Origin: Copromyces sp. CBS 386.78
Taxonomy: Eukaryota; Ascomycota; Sordariomycetes; Sordariales; Sordariaceae
NCBI GenBank assembly: GCA_030685235.1
Contig: MU839142.1
Coordinates: 146,695 to 210,694, forward strand
Length of the DNA: 64,000 nucleotides
Reading direction: 5' to 3'
Shown: piece after piece, positions 21,847-35,256 of the stretch
Layout of the letters: each line of letters starts with the position of its first letter
How positions within the stretch are numbered: the first letter of the stretch is position 1
The notes under the pieces: generated by a model
Told to the model about the DNA's origin: nothing
Databases searched by the model: none
Seen by the model: the letters and a program-made list of their open reading frames with translations, nothing else
Program-made: the position numbers and the translations under genes

Positions 21847-23198
21847 TAATTTCGCCCTTCAATTAAATTGGCAATTATCGCGACGCCAGACAAGCAATTC
21901 GATGTTCTATTTTTGGGATGGGACTGTTCGGCGGCCCGGCGGTCGAAGCCTATCAATCAGGGAAGGAATTGTTACTGGACTGGAGTGGAAAGCATGATCA
22001 TCATCATCAGTCGGAGGATTCAAACTCAAAACTCAAAACAGCATGTTATGGAAATCTGGGTAGGGGACGGAAGGGAAAGAAAGGACTGGACGGGCGGACA
22101 AAAAAGCGATGGGAAAGTCGCATCGCATCACCTTGTTTATTATGCATAGGGGGCAACAAAACTTTATGTTATTGTAATTTTTAGTTCTAGTGTTTCGTCG
22201 GTACTTAGGTAGCATTGGTTTGGTTGGCATTTTCTGGAACCAGAATCCGGGAGGGCAGAAAGAAAGACAAAAAGTTTCAACTCAACCACCTTTTGGATCT
22301 TGGGTTCTCCGATGTTCGACGGGATCGATGTGAATTGCCTCTGTAGTATGTATGCTGCCGCCCAGTTGATGCGTAGCTCCGTCGGTGTTTACCTACCTAC
22401 CAGTAGAATAGGTCGTCGGCCATACAGCGATGGTTTCAAGTTTCGAGAGTACCTGGTATTCCGAGGCCTGCCTGCATTCAAGATTATCGCCATTGTCGCA
22501 GTTTGAGTGCAGTGCCCTATTGCAGTCCCGACCGATCGCAGTCGATGTTGCCCCGGAGTGATCTCCGGAGTACCAAGAGGTCCAAGAGGAGGTCCAAGAC
22601 CTGCCCGGAGAAGAAGGAAGCGAGCCGACTGTCGGTTACCGGTAGTAACTTGATGGGCTGGTGGCATTTATGATTGCGAAGCATATAGCGAGTCGAGACC
22701 ATTTCCTTGGTGTTGTGATCTGGACCTCTCGACCGATGGCAACAACGGAACCTACCACTATTCTAGACACTGGTGCAGCGAAAGTGGAATGATGCATTCA
22801 TGCCTCCAGATGCAAGTTGTCGGAGCCGTTGAACTGGAAAAGGTGGTAGATCACGTGCTTCCGTACCATCAAGGGAGCTTGGGCCAACTGAGGACTACCC
22901 CCCGGCCCAAGCTTGGATCTGATTGAGGGCTCGCGGCAGGCAGCTTTTTCTCCAGTTGCAACGACGGAACTGCCTGCCAAGTTCCAAACGTCACTGCGAT
23001 TGACATTGACGAGCGCAAAGAAGAGCGGACGGCGACAACGACACTCAACCTCACTTCTTGATACGAACGCCCAACACGGTCGAATACGATTTCTGGCACA
23101 TAGTATCAGCAAATACAACGCGGTCGACTGACAGTTTCGACGACCCTTTGCGCATGAACACACGCTAAACTAAGACGCGACACCCACGATTGTCCACC
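20974..23198. other. Intergenic region
   Basis: About 2.2 kb with GGAT-rich sequence at 21035-21105 and a GGGGTC repeat at 21816-21846. A T-rich stretch lies at 21300-21380. No gene supported. Confidence 0.55.
21816..21846. repeat. (GGGGTC)n hexanucleotide repeat
   Basis: About five GGGGTC units. The unit differs from the TTAGGG telomere repeat. Confidence 0.85.
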
Positions 23199-24782
23199 AT
23201 GTCGGTCCTTCTCGAGACCAGCGCCGGCGACATTGTGATTGACCTTTTGGTCGATTACGCGCCCAAGATGTGCGAGAAGTTGGTATCCTCTTGCCTAGCG
23301 AAACTGACAAGTCACACACATACTTACCGTACCACCAACAGCTTCCTCAAACTCTGCAAAGTCAAATACTACAACTTCTCGCCCATCCACTCGGTCCAAA
23401 AATCCTTCTCCTTCCAAACCGGCGACCCTCTCGGTCCCTTATCTTCCGAATCCGATGGCGGCCAGTCAATCTGGGGCCTCCTCTCCGGCGATCCCTCCGA
23501 AAAGACCTTCCCAGCCCTCTTCCACCCCAAACTCAAACACCTCGAGCGCGGCACCGTCAGCATGGCCACGGCCCCTCACCCTTCCGATCCCGACACCCGC
23601 CTCGCCGGCTCCCAATTCATCGTCACCCTCGGCGACAAGACAGATTACCTCGACGGGAAAGCCGCCATCTTTGGCAAAGTAGTCGAAGGCTTCGATGTTT
23701 TGGAGAAAATCAACGACGCCATCGTCGACGAGCGCGGCCACCCCTTGGTCGACATCCGCATCAAACACGCCGTCATCCTCGACGACCCCTACCCCGACCC
23801 GGCCGGCATGCGCGAGCCCAGCGCTTCACCACCACCCAGCAAAGCGCAACTAGCCACCGTCCGCATCGCCGAGGGCGAAGAGCTGTTGGACGTCGAAGCC
23901 AGCGAAGAAGCCGCCGCGGAAGCAGAACGAAAACGTCGAGAGCGCGAAGCCGCCGCACAAGCACTTACCCTGGAGATGATGGGCGACCTACCCTTTGCCG
24001 AAGTCAAGCCGCCCGAGAACGTGCTGTTCGTGTGCAAGCTGAACCCGGTGACGACGGACGAAGACCTCGAGCTAATCTTCAGCCGGTTCGGCAAGATCTT
24101 GAGCTGCGAGGTGATTAGGGATGCCAAAACGGGGGATAGCTTGCAGTATGCGTTTATCGAGTTCGAAGACAAGAAGAGCTGCGAGGAGGCTTACTACAAG
24201 ATGGACTCGGTTCTTATCGATGACCGGAGAATCCATGTGGATTTCAGTCAGAGTGTTAGCAAGTTGAGCGATGTGTGGCGGTCAGAGACGAATACGAAGA
24301 GGAAGAGTGCGGCGAGGAGGGGAGGAGAAAAAGGTGGATGGGGTGGGGTTGACGAGTTGGAGAAGTGGAGGAAGTATAGGGATGAGGATGTTGAGTGGCG
24401 GAATGATGAGAGTTATCAGATGGTGCATGGAGTGGAGGACTTGAAGGGGAGGAGGCAAGATGGTGGTGGCCGTGACAGGCCAAGGTCAAGGTCTAGGGAT
24501 CGTGATCGCAGACGCAGTAGGAGTCCTCCAAGGGACAACCATGACCGTCGGGACGACCGTGACAGACGGCCGGGGCCAAGAGATGCTGACCGCCGCCGAG
24601 ATGATCGAGACCGTGACTCGGACCGCAGAGACAGCAGACGCGACCGTAGTCGTGACCGACATCGTGACCGAGACTACAATGACAGTGGCCAACGCAGAGG
24701 CAACAGAGGTGGTGGTCGCGACGACAGTGGCCAACGCAGAGGCAACAGAGGTGGTGGTCGCGACGACTATAGGAGGAGGTAG
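23199..24782 (+). CDS. cyp6: Cyclophilin-RRM protein, PPIL4 type (peptidyl-prolyl cis-trans isomerase-like 4)
   Basis: Exons 23199-23278 and 23342-24782 are joined across a 63 bp intron with an unusual GTTGGT donor, CTGAC branch and CAG acceptor. This splice gives [20 protein letters not shown], which fits the family better than reading through. The 506-residue product has a cyclophilin-like domain (1 to about 165). An RRM follows at about 250-328 ([20 protein letters not shown] as RNP2 region, YAFIEFED as RNP1 region). The tail is RD/RS-rich and ends in two copies of [19 protein letters not shown]4 proteins are nuclear and linked to spliceosomes. The cyclophilin part carries the diverged catalytic loop typical of this subfamily, so isomerase activity is uncertain. 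Confidence 0.92.
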   Translation: MSVLLETSAGDIVIDLLVDYAPKMCEKLVSSCLAKLTSHTHTYRTTNSFLKLCKVKYYNFSPIHSVQKSFSFQTGDPLGPLSSESDGGQSIWGLLSGDPSEKTFPALFHPKLKHLERGTVSMATAPHPSDPDTRLAGSQFIVTLGDKTDYLDGKAAIFGKVVEGFDVLEKINDAIVDERGHPLVDIRIKHAVILDDPYPDPAGMREPSASPPPSKAQLATVRIAEGEELLDVEASEEAAAEAERKRREREAAAQALTLEMMGDLPFAEVKPPENVLFVCKLNPVTTDEDLELIFSRFGKILSCEVIRDAKTGDSLQYAFIEFEDKKSCEEAYYKMDSVLIDDRRIHVDFSQSVSKLSDVWRSETNTKRKSAARRGGEKGGWGGVDELEKWRKYRDEDVEWRNDESYQMVHGVEDLKGRRQDGGGRDRPRSRSRDRDRRRSRSPPRDNHDRRDDRDRRPGPRDADRRRDDRDRDSDRRDSRRDRSRDRHRDRDYNDSGQRRGNRGGGRDDSGQRRGNRGGGRDDYRRR

Positions 24783-25905
24783 TCTAGAGGTAGGGCACAC
24801 GCACACAAACTGCATTAGGGGATACGATATTCTATCTTTGTCTCCCCGTCCCATCCCATATCCGCCCGCCAAACATACACCACGCACATTACCCGGAAAA
24901 TGCACCTTTGGGAACCGAAATCTGCCCTGCCCTGGCTGAATAGGGCTGACACTCTATGCAATACCACGACTCCTCCATCGCTTACGAGCATAGCATCCAA
25001 TTGTCTCGGACCTAAATGGTTGACACGACGGAGGCACATCTTTTACTTTTTACCACTCCTTTCTCCACGTTTCATGTCGTCAATGTGGCACCCCTCCGAC
25101 ATACAGACAACCGCCGTCTTCTTCCGATTTTTAGTGGCATTTTGCTGGCAAGCCGGGCAATATCTGCTGATGATCAAAGTCATCAAGGTTGCACAAACAC
25201 AACTGGGAGGAGCTCGGTATGACTTGCCCTGCCTGGTTTGATGAGGCATGTTCCACGTCAACCTAGTGCTGCGCGCCAAGGTTGCGTATCAGCTTGTCAT
25301 TTCTCTTCTTTCTCGTGCGTAATGGGTGGGTGGTGCTTGCTTGCTTGCTCGGAGACACACACACAATTTTCTAGGTATCCTTTGATCCTGTGCCCCATAG
25401 TGTTGTTGTTGTTGTTGTGATGGTGGTGGTGCGAACACAGCACGACACACCGGACTACGGACCTCCAGTCCGGTAACGGGCGGGCAACTTTTGCTTCCAG
25501 TCAGTCCCATTGGGATATCAAACCATACCATCTGCTGCATTTGCATAGATAGGAAGAGCGAAAGAGGGTGCAGTGGTACTATGTGTCACTTCATGTTGTT
25601 CGAAGGTCGTCCGTCCGTCGTATACTCAAAAGGTCGTGAACTTTTCACCACAGCTTCCACCATTGCCTGCCTCAGATGCACAACATCGGTCGATAGGTCG
25701 GTGGTTACGCGTGGCCGCCAGCCAACGTCAACCAACGGCTGTCCATCCACGAATTAAGACGATAACTCCCCTCGCACTGCGGCGACCTGAATGAACAAGT
25801 CCAGTCCAGCCCACGGCCAGGCCAGGCCAGGCCAGGCGACCGCCACGCCCCCCGCCCCCCGCGGGTCGTGCGGGCGGGCGTTTCAACAGACAGTCGACAG
25901 ATAGA

Positions 25906-25935
25906 CAGTCAGTCAGTCAGTCAGTCAGTCAGTCA
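25906..25935. repeat. (CAGT)n microsatellite
   Basis: Seven CAGT units in a row, in a neighbourhood rich in CCAGG and CAGNCAG repeats. Confidence 0.9.
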
Positions 25936-26482
25936 ACGGACAGGACAGCAGGCAGGCAAAAGTCGTACAGTAAGTACGCGCACAATACGCGGCCACCCGC
26001 CTCTTGCCGTTTACATGTACTGCAAGCCCCCCCTACCCTCTTTTCGCCGCTTGTGTGCTGTGCTGTGTCAGGTTAGGCAGGCCTATCCGCCGTGTTCCCT
26101 CCCGATGCCAGTGGGTGGTGGAGCAGATCGTCGGACCGAGTCCGGGAGATGGCTACTTCATTCAACCTGGGTCTGTCTGCTCTAATAGAGATAGCTCTGT
26201 TATTAGGCCAGGCTTGTAAGGTGTATAGTGTAGGGTCAAGATGGATTTCGTCACCCACGTTGATATATACATACATGCAATAACCATCAATCTCGACTAT
26301 TGGACATGGATGGCTGGATTCAATCGACTGAACGATGACGAGGGTGCCGTGTGTGTTGACAAGGCCAGCCAGCCAGCCAGTCAGCCAGTCAGTGCAAGGA
26401 CGGGAGCTATCGACTAGAATAACTCATCGGGCTCATTTAGCATCCCCTGATGGGGGTGTTTGTCACAGTCTTCTATGTACTA

Positions 26483-26510
26483 GGTCTGGGTCTGGGTCTG
26501 GGTCTGGGTC
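26483..26510. repeat. (GGTCTG)n hexanucleotide repeat
   Basis: Four to five GGTCTG units. Confidence 0.85.
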
Positions 26511-27089
26511 AATTTCCACTTCCCCATTCATGATTGCAGACAGACAGACAACTTTGACGGACGGCTAGCCAGGGCATTGAGACCGCAGACCGCAGAAAAT
26601 GATGGATTGGATGGATTGGAGTCGATTGCCAGATCGAGCGAGGGTCTAGTGTAGTCTAGCGGTCGATCGATCCAAATCGGACCCTCGAGTCGACTGCAGC
26701 CACCACCTAGGTATGTTTCGGGCAGGTAGAAAAGTCACTTCCGAAAAGCTTACCTTATACAAGCATGCATCGAATCAATGTTGTTTTCTGACGGGAATGA
26801 TGACGCTGTTTCATGGCTTGCAGAGACTGACTGGATTGCGTGCGGCGCAAAATCTCGTGTTATGTAAGGTATGCCAGGGGCTGTCCTGAATGTCTCCCTC
26901 GAAATCCATCCCAATATCTGCAAGCCACGAGTTCGAAGGGGCTCTCTAGGTAGGTAGCTTCAAATACTTGTGCTGGGCTATTAGTTGTATGTATAAAATT
27001 GGACTTGTGAATATAAGTTTTCTCGTCATGTTTGGTTAGGTAGGTACCTTACGTTCGATCGATGCTTAAGGTACATACCTCTAGGTAGG

Positions 27090-27462
27090 TACAGTGAGCA
27101 TCCTAGTTCTACTTGTACTTAGCAACACCCAAATCTGGCCCCAGGTGTTGCAACTACAGGGGTGTTGCTCCAAGTGGTGCCGTCGGGTGTACAGACCATT
27201 TTCTCTTCTAATCTGTCGAGAAAAATGTACTAAAACAAGCATGCCAAGCAATATTTGCCACTCTACCAGACCCGCTTTTTGTATTCTACTACCTATATAA
27301 ATTTCAAAGTAAATCCCTACGAATTAGGTTTTGCTGTTGCCAATTCCAGGTTTGCGCTTAGTGTACCCTAATAAAAAGGGGTGTTTTGGGGGTTACTGTT
27401 GCAATTACAGGGGGGTTGTTCCCAGAGGGTGAGTGTTGCATTTACAGGGGTTTCTCACTGTA
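27090..27462. mobile_element. Candidate pogo/mariner-like non-autonomous element remnant
   Basis: A perfect 12-bp inverted repeat, AGGTACAGTGAG at 27087-27098 and its complement CTCACTGTACCT at 27454-27465, bounds this segment. Read as TA-CAGTGAG ... CTCACTG-TA it fits a TA target duplication with termini starting CAG, as in the Tc1/mariner/pogo superfamily. Inside are three copies of a TGTTGCAANTACAGGGG-like motif (27146, 27397, 27434), two of them stacked next to the right end, like subterminal transposase sites. There is no transposase frame, so it would be a MITE or internal-deletion derivative. The match is built from within-window evidence only. Confidence 0.45.
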
Positions 27463-30400
27463 CCTTGGCTCCAGTCATTTGCCAAACAGCCCCGTTCGTC
27501 AAACAGCCCAATCGCCATTCGCTACATCATCATTCATCTCTTGCAGTGCGACGAACGGATGTCTGTCTGAATCTGATCTGGAGAGGAGGACTTGACACTG
27601 GACGCAGCGCGCGGTTTTGCGTGCGTTCGGATACTGTACCATGGGCTTACTGCAATTATCCGAACCTACGCCTTCCTTCGAGCCCCACCCATTCAAGCAG
27701 TCCAGAAATCTTCCGTCGCAGTGGCAACGCGGGAAATACACCACACCACCCCCACATAATCACACGATTTCGCAAGCCATTTTCTCCCATTCGACGACTG
27801 GAGATGGAAAAGAAGAAGAAGAAGATGATGATGATGATGATTGGAATGTGGCCAGGCTACCTAGGCTAGGCTCGTGCAGTTGTGTTGTATTCTATCGGAG
27901 GACATCAAGTCAAGGGTCCCGAGCGTCACCGTTGGAGTTGGACCCCTCCCTGCCACACACACACAAGAACCAGATGAGGCGGAACGGACGGCGCTGTGGA
28001 GGATTGGATTGGATGGAACGAAGACAAGATTCATTCATTTTTGTGCAAATCTATGCAACCCGAGAACAGTAAGTATTGAAAAGGCCTTTCCTACCTGAAT
28101 GAATTCGCCCAATGGTTTGCATCATTGGTCCAGCCAGGGCTTCTTCCGACAATACGAACCGAAGCTGCCCTATTCTCGTACGCAGAAAGTAAGGTAACTC
28201 CTTTCTGGCGCTGTGCTGGTCCCGTGTTTGAACTTTGAGCCATGACATAACATAACAGCTGGCGCGGTGGTCGCTTGCCCAAGATCTACTGGACTACCTT
28301 CCCTACCTGGACGTTGTCGATATTTGTGTTTGATGGATGGCCATGCTGACTGGACTGACGAGCAGATGCGAGAGATGGATCTCCTCTGCTGGCCTTCTGG
28401 GGCTGGCCCCCAAGTTAGGCCCGGACGGAATGTTACATGCAAGAGGCGGGAAACATCTTGAAGCAAGTCCCTGATTTCAGTTCGGACCTACTTGCCTCAC
28501 CTGAGTGCCTCACCACCTGAGGTTGACTCTAACTCCTTCCGAAAGTTCTCGCTAGCCGTCGGCAAGGCCTATCGTGACTACTTTGGTTTGAATATCTCGG
28601 ACCGGACCGATGAGTAAGCCATTGAAGGTAGCAGCAGCAACTGCAAAGGAAAGAGCCGGCCGGCCGATCATTTCAGTTTGGTTTGGTTGGTGTAATACGG
28701 AATCATGGATGTCAAACATGAAATGTCAATTTATTATTACATGCTGCATTGGCGGAAACGGGACTTTCCAGGTTGTGTCAGGCGTAGTACCCAGGGTATT
28801 CAACAGCACTTTTCTCCTCCTCTTCGTTGAGTCCTTCCTTCCTTCCTTCGTTTGATGCAAAACATAATGGCATGACGGCCCTGCCCGCTGGATAGAATTG
28901 GATGCCAACGGAGGAGGAGGAGGGAGCTCTTTCCCGATGTAGTGGGTTGGCAAATCGGAATGAGGCAACCTTGGAAGGCAAGGCCAACTGAAGTGGGCAG
29001 GAAGAGATCGCTCACTTTTTGCGAGTGCCGGTGCGGTGCGGGTTCAAGGCACCCGATCAGATCAGACTCAACAAAAAGTGATAGAATCAGGGGGGGGTAG
29101 GTGCCTTCCTTGGGTGCCCTGCCTTGGGGGTGCCTTTCTGGGGTCCCGTCGTGTTTGGCATGCATGCCAACCTATGTTTCTGCAGGACCAACTGGCCTGG
29201 CTGTTTCCAGTGGCGCCGCAACCGTTCGCTGTAATGTCGTCGCTGGCGTGCCGTTGTGTTTGCGCTGCCAAGGGGTGTTTAGCTTCTTTCTATTCTCATC
29301 ATGATCCTTCAACACTCAGCTCCACTATCATTCCCCGGGTTGCGATAACTTCACTTCTTTTCGGCGGCACTATGACGACAGATTGGCAACTTTGCAGCGA
29401 CAGGACCGGAAAGGGAGGAGAAGACCGGACCGATGACAGACGACGAGCACCTTCTCTGCCAGTTCAGCAAGAACGACACCGGTCACGCTAATGATGCACG
29501 ACAGGAAGCCTGTACAGCATGGAAAAGCAAACAACAGCCCGCCAGGAAGGTACAGTGGGGATTTGGAAGATGTTCAGTTGGCAGGACCAGACGACTATTC
29601 CAGCTTGGGCAATTGGCAACAGCCTGGCTTACTCAAAGAGGAAGGGGCAATAGCTGGGCTAATGATCAGATGCCTCTTGTGCCTGCCAAACAACAGTCTG
29701 GACAATCCGGGGATCATGGACGGGATCAATCAATCTCTCCATGTCACCCACCCAAGCCCGCCCGTTGGCACCTGGGTTTTCTGTCTCCCAACCCACCTTA
29801 CTTCTGTCACTTATCACTTTTCGCGGAATCATCATTTTATCTCCGTTTGAAGCGTCCTCTTATCAGCCTTGCAGAAAACAGCCCAGATGCCGAACGGCCG
29901 GTGCAACATGGACAGACGACGTTCGACAGACGACACCAAATTGACAATCAGTTTCCCCAGCGAAAAAACGACCAAGGAAAAGCAAGTGAAAAAGAGCGAC
30001 CGACGCTCGCGAACAAGACAAGCACCAACAACAGCCAGACACAAAGGGCCAACCGAGGAAAAAACCGCCTAAATCGTCCATTATTATTATTTTCACTGTG
30101 CTAGGGTTACACCAAGCTGCAAATGAATGGGAGGGGTTCGACCTCGCATTCAGGTCACGCACCAAACATACCTACAGACAGCACCTCGCAGCACCTTATA
30201 CAACATTTCGTTGCGTTCGTTCTTTGCCTCATTTTGCTTTGCCTCGTTATCCTCCCAGCCCTTGATCTCTCTATTCCTCCTTACAGCTCTCGCTCCAGGC
30301 TCACATGTGGCTGCTTCACTCCATCCAGCTCAGCGATCATCATGCTATCCAAGATGGGCATGGCTTTTCTTTTGGACCAGCACCTCAAACCCTCGAGTGC

Positions 30401-33400
30401 TATATGTGGTTGCCTTCCATGTTGCAGCGCTCATTACGTGCTAGTCAAGTACTCTTGTAGCACTGTGTACTCATGTCTCTCATGTCTCACACACGTCGTT
30501 TGTCTCCATGTTCCGAGTGGGACAGGGGTAATGGGGTAGGTAGTCAGTGGGCTGGGGATATGAGGCTGGCCCCCTCTGCCCGTTAAGCTCTCCACCTTTC
30601 TTGTCTATCAAGCAAACACGTGCTACGACCAGGAAGATGACCGAGGCTGGCTGTCTAATATGTCAGTCAGTCTGGGGCTGGTTATCTTATGAATATGAAC
30701 ATGGACCTGAAATTGCCTCTTTGAGAGAGACTGGAGACATTTTCCCCGCGCTCTTCAGTTGCCATCTATATCATACATCCATCTCTCTTGGCTCTTGCTT
30801 TCAGCCTTAAAGGTATTCGCTGCAAAGGCTTTGTGCCATTTTACGGCTGGGCTGCGACCAATGGCACACACACCTAACCTTTCGTCCGTATGCTATACCT
30901 GATTTGGCTCATCCTTTCTCCTCTTATTCCCACACTGTGTCCTTGGTTTGTTTTTATAGGAAACTATCAAGATGGCTGCTGGCGCTGGCTAGTGAGTGTA
31001 TGTACCTTAGTTCCATCCATGTCAAGCAAAGGACCATGATGCTGTGTAAACGCCATCGGCCCAGATTGTACATGTTATGCTTTCTTTTTCTTTCGCGGAA
31101 AACGGGCAGATATGCCAGTCCATGGCCCAGTCAAATCATGATGGAAATGTGTGGGAGAGGATTCATTCCCTCAGCACCTCAGTCGAGCTTTACTTCCCCT
31201 ATCCTATCAGGTTTATACAAGTCCCCTCGGCTTGGCCAAGATCGAGACCTGCCTCCAATACCTACGGCGCAGTTTTTCCCCGAGACCCAGGCCAGACCAG
31301 ACCCCCACCCCTTCCACGACCCTCCTTCGCAAGGAGAGATCTACCTGCCAGCATCCGAGCAGTGAGAGGCTTGAAAGGTATCTCGACTTTACCGCCCCTT
31401 CTTATGCCCTTGCTCCTTTGCCACTGATGCCCCCCTTTCAGGTACCTCTCCTCAAGACTTGGTGCAAGTGTCACAGGCGACGGCGGGAAGGAAAGCTTCA
31501 ACTACCACAACAGCCGTCGCCCTTCTTTGACAGCGGAGCCAAATCTCAAAACAAAATACGCCTTCACACTATGACCTCGTGTGCGCAACATAGTAGCTGG
31601 CCAACTGGTCCAATCAGCCCCTCCGCATTTCTGTGCACTTGCACTTTGTTGTACCACAGCTGGGATTCCGGATTCATGCAGACATCCCCCTTGCACTTCA
31701 GCATGGCAGCAAGGTGGGCTTCCGATGACTTCTTTTCCTACAAGTACCCTAGCTGTGGTGCCAGTGCCAGCATGAGGCTGGGACTGGCCGCACTGGGGAG
31801 ACCAACAAAGAAACAAGCATTGCCCTATGAGCTCTCTAGCAAGGTAACCACTCCTCCTTATACGCTGCCACAGGACAACCTACGAAAGGGTATGTGTGTT
31901 ACGATACCGTTTTTTCAGATGCTGCAAGAAAACTAACCATTTCCTGACGTGATCATACTGTACAGAGATTGCCTGCTTCTTCTTCTACGAAGCTCGAACG
32001 GCCTTGGCTCACTGGCTAGACTGCACGATGGGCTGCCTACAAACAAAGTAAATATTCGTTGCTCAAATCTGGGTAGTCCGGACAGGGGGGGCAGGGGGCT
32101 TGTTGACTATCCTGTCATCAGAGCATCAAGACAACCAGGTGAGACCGAGGACTTATAACACTATGACATCTCCTGCAACATCTCTTCTCTGTTTTCTGTA
32201 TCCGTCTTGTCTCTCGTTTCTTTCTCTTTGATTTTGAGCAAGACTTTCAGGTCATTGCCTTTCTCAGTTCGGTTGGATTTCATATCAACTTGGCTTCCAG
32301 GTCACTCCCCCTTCATATCAACCCGAGCAACTCTCGACATAATCGATCAGTCTTTAATCACTTTCCGCCTGCGGCACGGCATCCTCTCGCTTTCTCGCAT
32401 TACCATACGTCCAAGCCCTTCGTTCGAGGATTCCCCAGTCAGACAGACTTGTCCGAGAGACAGAGACACGGCCGCCGTCACCCGAGTTTTATAGATTCGA
32501 GACATTACTACATCCGTACAGACATACACGACGCACGCACGACTTAAAAACGTCCGAGTTCACAACCTCTTCACACCGAGGTCAAGTAAGCGAGTAAGCG
32601 ACCTGTCAGGTTGGTCTTTGTCCTTCCCCTTTTCCCCAGTCCTTTCAAGTTGCTCTTCTTGGTTATCCGGGGGTTGTGTATCTAGAATAGGCTTTTTCGT
32701 GCCTGAGTTCCGGGGCTGGGGGTTACAAGATGCCCTCGGTGTGTGTCGGTGTGTACCAAATCCTGGGAGAGGGCATCATCCGCAGGGAGGCGAGAAGTGA
32801 GAGTGAAATGAACGGGGGGTGGTGTGTGTGGGACAGCTTTTGACTTGGCAGCTCTAGCATGAACACTCGCTCACAAAACGTACGCCAACCAGGTCCCGGG
32901 TCTCCTATCTAGTAGCTGGAGCGCAACACAAGACACGCATACCTTACGCATTAGGGTACCTAGACAACCATAGACAGCACCTTCTCAGTCAGGCCACCGA
33001 GGGATTCTGAGTCTGTTCTCACACCAGCTCTCCTTATCGGGCTTAATCTACCTTGAACGATCGAGTCGAGTCCGGATCAAGAGCAATCAGACAGGAAGAA
33101 TCCAGTTCAGAGTCTGCCCCGTCTGCATTTGGCGCTGCTGTGTCTGATCATCATCCACTCAGAACACATTCACCCCGCCTTCACACAGCTCTTGGGAGCC
33201 CAAACCAAACGAACAGTTTCTTCGTACCTTTCCACAACAATTCACATCCCTGTTACCAGCTGCAGCAGTTCGCAAAGATCGCCCTGCAGCACCTCACCCC
33301 TACGAGCTACCACAGCCGAGCAAGTCTCTCAGGACCTGCACACCACTGCCTCTTGCAAGGATCAGTCCCTGATCGGTGTCTAACAACGGGCGCCCAGGCG

Positions 33401-33566
33401 GAGTTTCAAGGCTTTTTGATCGCCATCAGAAATCTGACACGGAGAAATCCTATCAGTTCAGGCCAAAAGGCAAAGGGTTTGGAGCAAAATCCGATCAGGC
33501 AAAACAGAGAAATACAGCACAGTTTAGGTGTGGCTGGACAGACATCGGACGAGACAACATAAGGAA

Positions 33567-35256
33567 ATGGTGTCCCAGACCTGCTATACCCCTCCCCATC
33601 ACGGTCACCACACACACGATCAAAGACGATATAGTAGTCGCGCCGGCCCTCCCTACTTTTGTCACGGCGGTCCATACTCTACCGAGCAACGTAGGAGTTA
33701 CTCTTCCTCGGAGCACCACTCTGCCCACCCCCACCACGGACATCACTCGCAAGGGAGAATAGGCTCAGCATCTGCTGCACTTAGTCTAACCATGTCGGAC
33801 CAAGGATCTTCGTCGGCAATGGATTCGGAGTCGCAGCCGCAGAGGAAGAGGATTGCTGTTGCTGTAGGTTTAACTTGTTGAGCTCCTTCCGCTTCGACCT
33901 CAAAAAACTGACAGCCATCAGTGCGGACGTTGTCGCAAACGCAAGATCAGATGCAGCGGTGACCCGGGCCAAGGTCAACCCTGTACCAACTGCAAGAATG
34001 CAGGGGTAGATCAGTGTCTGTTTCTTCGGGTTAGTACAGACCGTCCTTGCTTCTTCGGGTTTGTTTGACTAACCCTTCTTTTTATGCCACAGGTCTCCTC
34101 CCGCGATATCCCCCTGAAGCCCGATACGTCATCAGATTTCGGCTACTCGGTCGATGACGCCCGCCTCTATGCCAACAGAAACACAATGAGCCCGGCATCC
34201 ATCCACTACGGTCAACATGCCGGTGCCGTTGGCGTCAGCGGCCTCCCTGGCACAGCGGAAGATTCTCTCATGGCTCAGTACGGTCGTGGTTACGCATACG
34301 GTCATCATCAAGCTCCGCCGCCGACCAGTCATAAACAGTACTTCCCTGCCACGGCCTCGTACGCCTCATACGGTGGTGATCCTACCGCAGTTGGCGTTTC
34401 CGGTCAGTTCGGCGATTATACTGCAGCGGGATACCCGCCAGTACATGCCATGGCTCATGAGACGGTTGGTATGGTACCTAGTTGGGGTTCTGGTGCCAGA
34501 AAGACCCCGTACGGTGGAGTGTACATGGAGTCAACTCCCGAGTCTTACGGGGGATACGGAAGCTCGAGCCTCGTCCATCGTCCGGCACACCATGGCGCTC
34601 ATCACGGCCACGGAACATCTACAACGGAATCGCAATCCCCCAACTTCTCTTTCTCTGGTGTAGCTGCGTCCCTACCCACAACCAGCACGGGTGCCGATCG
34701 GTTGTTGCCGAACCCCACAGCCGGCACCTCGCGCTCCTCTTTACCTTACCCTGGCACAACTATCAAGACTTCGAGCTCCCTCGCCGATGTCGCTGCTTCC
34801 GCAACTGCCTACGGGGGCTTCGACGGTCTCCCCGCGTCTTACGGATCAGCTAGCACCGCCAGCGCTGGTCACTCTTCGTCTGTCCGCTCCCACTCTACCT
34901 CTACGGATACCTACCACTCGTCGGTTTCGGGAGCAAGCGCGGGTGCTGGGGAATCTCAGAGCATCTTTGGCGAGGAGGGAAGAAGCTTGCAGAGCCAAGG
35001 GACGGCCTTTGATATGAACACTTATACCGCGGAGCCGGTGCCGTCGGTTTCTACGGGTAACAGGAGAGACTCGGTCGGGTCTTCGGCGACTGGTAGCGGA
35101 GCATTGCCCAACGGCCTGTCAAATGGACAGGCGTATGTGCCCAGTGAGAGCGTGGTGCAGGTCGATCATCATGCTGGCCATCAGGGGGTGTACGAGCAGC
35201 AACGTCACCAGGCGCTTGCTGATGGACACAGGGCTTCTCTTGCGAGCCACCGCTGA
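33567..35256 (+). CDS. Zn(II)2Cys6 transcription factor
   Basis: Three exons, 33567-33863, 33922-34029 and 34093-35256, use a GTAGGT donor with CTGAC branch and a GTTAGT donor with CTAAC branch; the product is 522 residues. The start at 33567 keeps an in-frame His/Ser/Tyr-rich segment (HHGHHTHDQRRYSS); an internal ATG at 33792 is the alternative and gives 447. RKRIAVA is followed, exactly across intron 1, by CGRCRKRKIRCSGDPGQGQP CTNC, a complete C-X2-C-X6-C-X9-C-X2-C-X7-C binuclear zinc cluster filling exon 2. The remaining 387 residues are Gly/Ser/Tyr/His-rich and disordered, probably an activation region. No fungal-specific middle homology domain is obvious. It should bind CGG-type half sites in the nucleus; target genes are unknown. 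The long upstream non-coding region suggests complex regulation. Confidence 0.88.

Larger units (their letters stand above)
24783..33566. other. 8.8 kb gene desert upstream of a Zn2Cys6 regulator
   Basis: No recognisable protein or RNA gene was found. The largest frames (29433-30104, 223 codons; 31151-31936, 261 codons) have no domain, no splice support and a random composition. The region carries microsatellites (25400-25418 GTT; 25815-25836 GCCAG; 25906-25935 CAGT; 26364-26392 CCAG/TCAG; 26483-26510 GGTCTG) and one candidate DNA-transposon remnant. It may include a long promoter, leader or non-coding transcripts. Confidence 0.5.

Noticed and set aside
29433..30104. 223-codon frame in the gene desert
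   Set aside because: Composition looks random and no motif is seen; overlaps other frames equally open.
30130..30150. GGGTTCGACCTC resembling a tRNA B box
   Set aside because: No A box, acceptor stem or cloverleaf could be placed around it; no tRNA or 5S rRNA was found in the window.
31151..31936. 261-codon frame in the gene desert
   Set aside because: Several overlapping frames have the same look, with random composition and no domain or splice logic.
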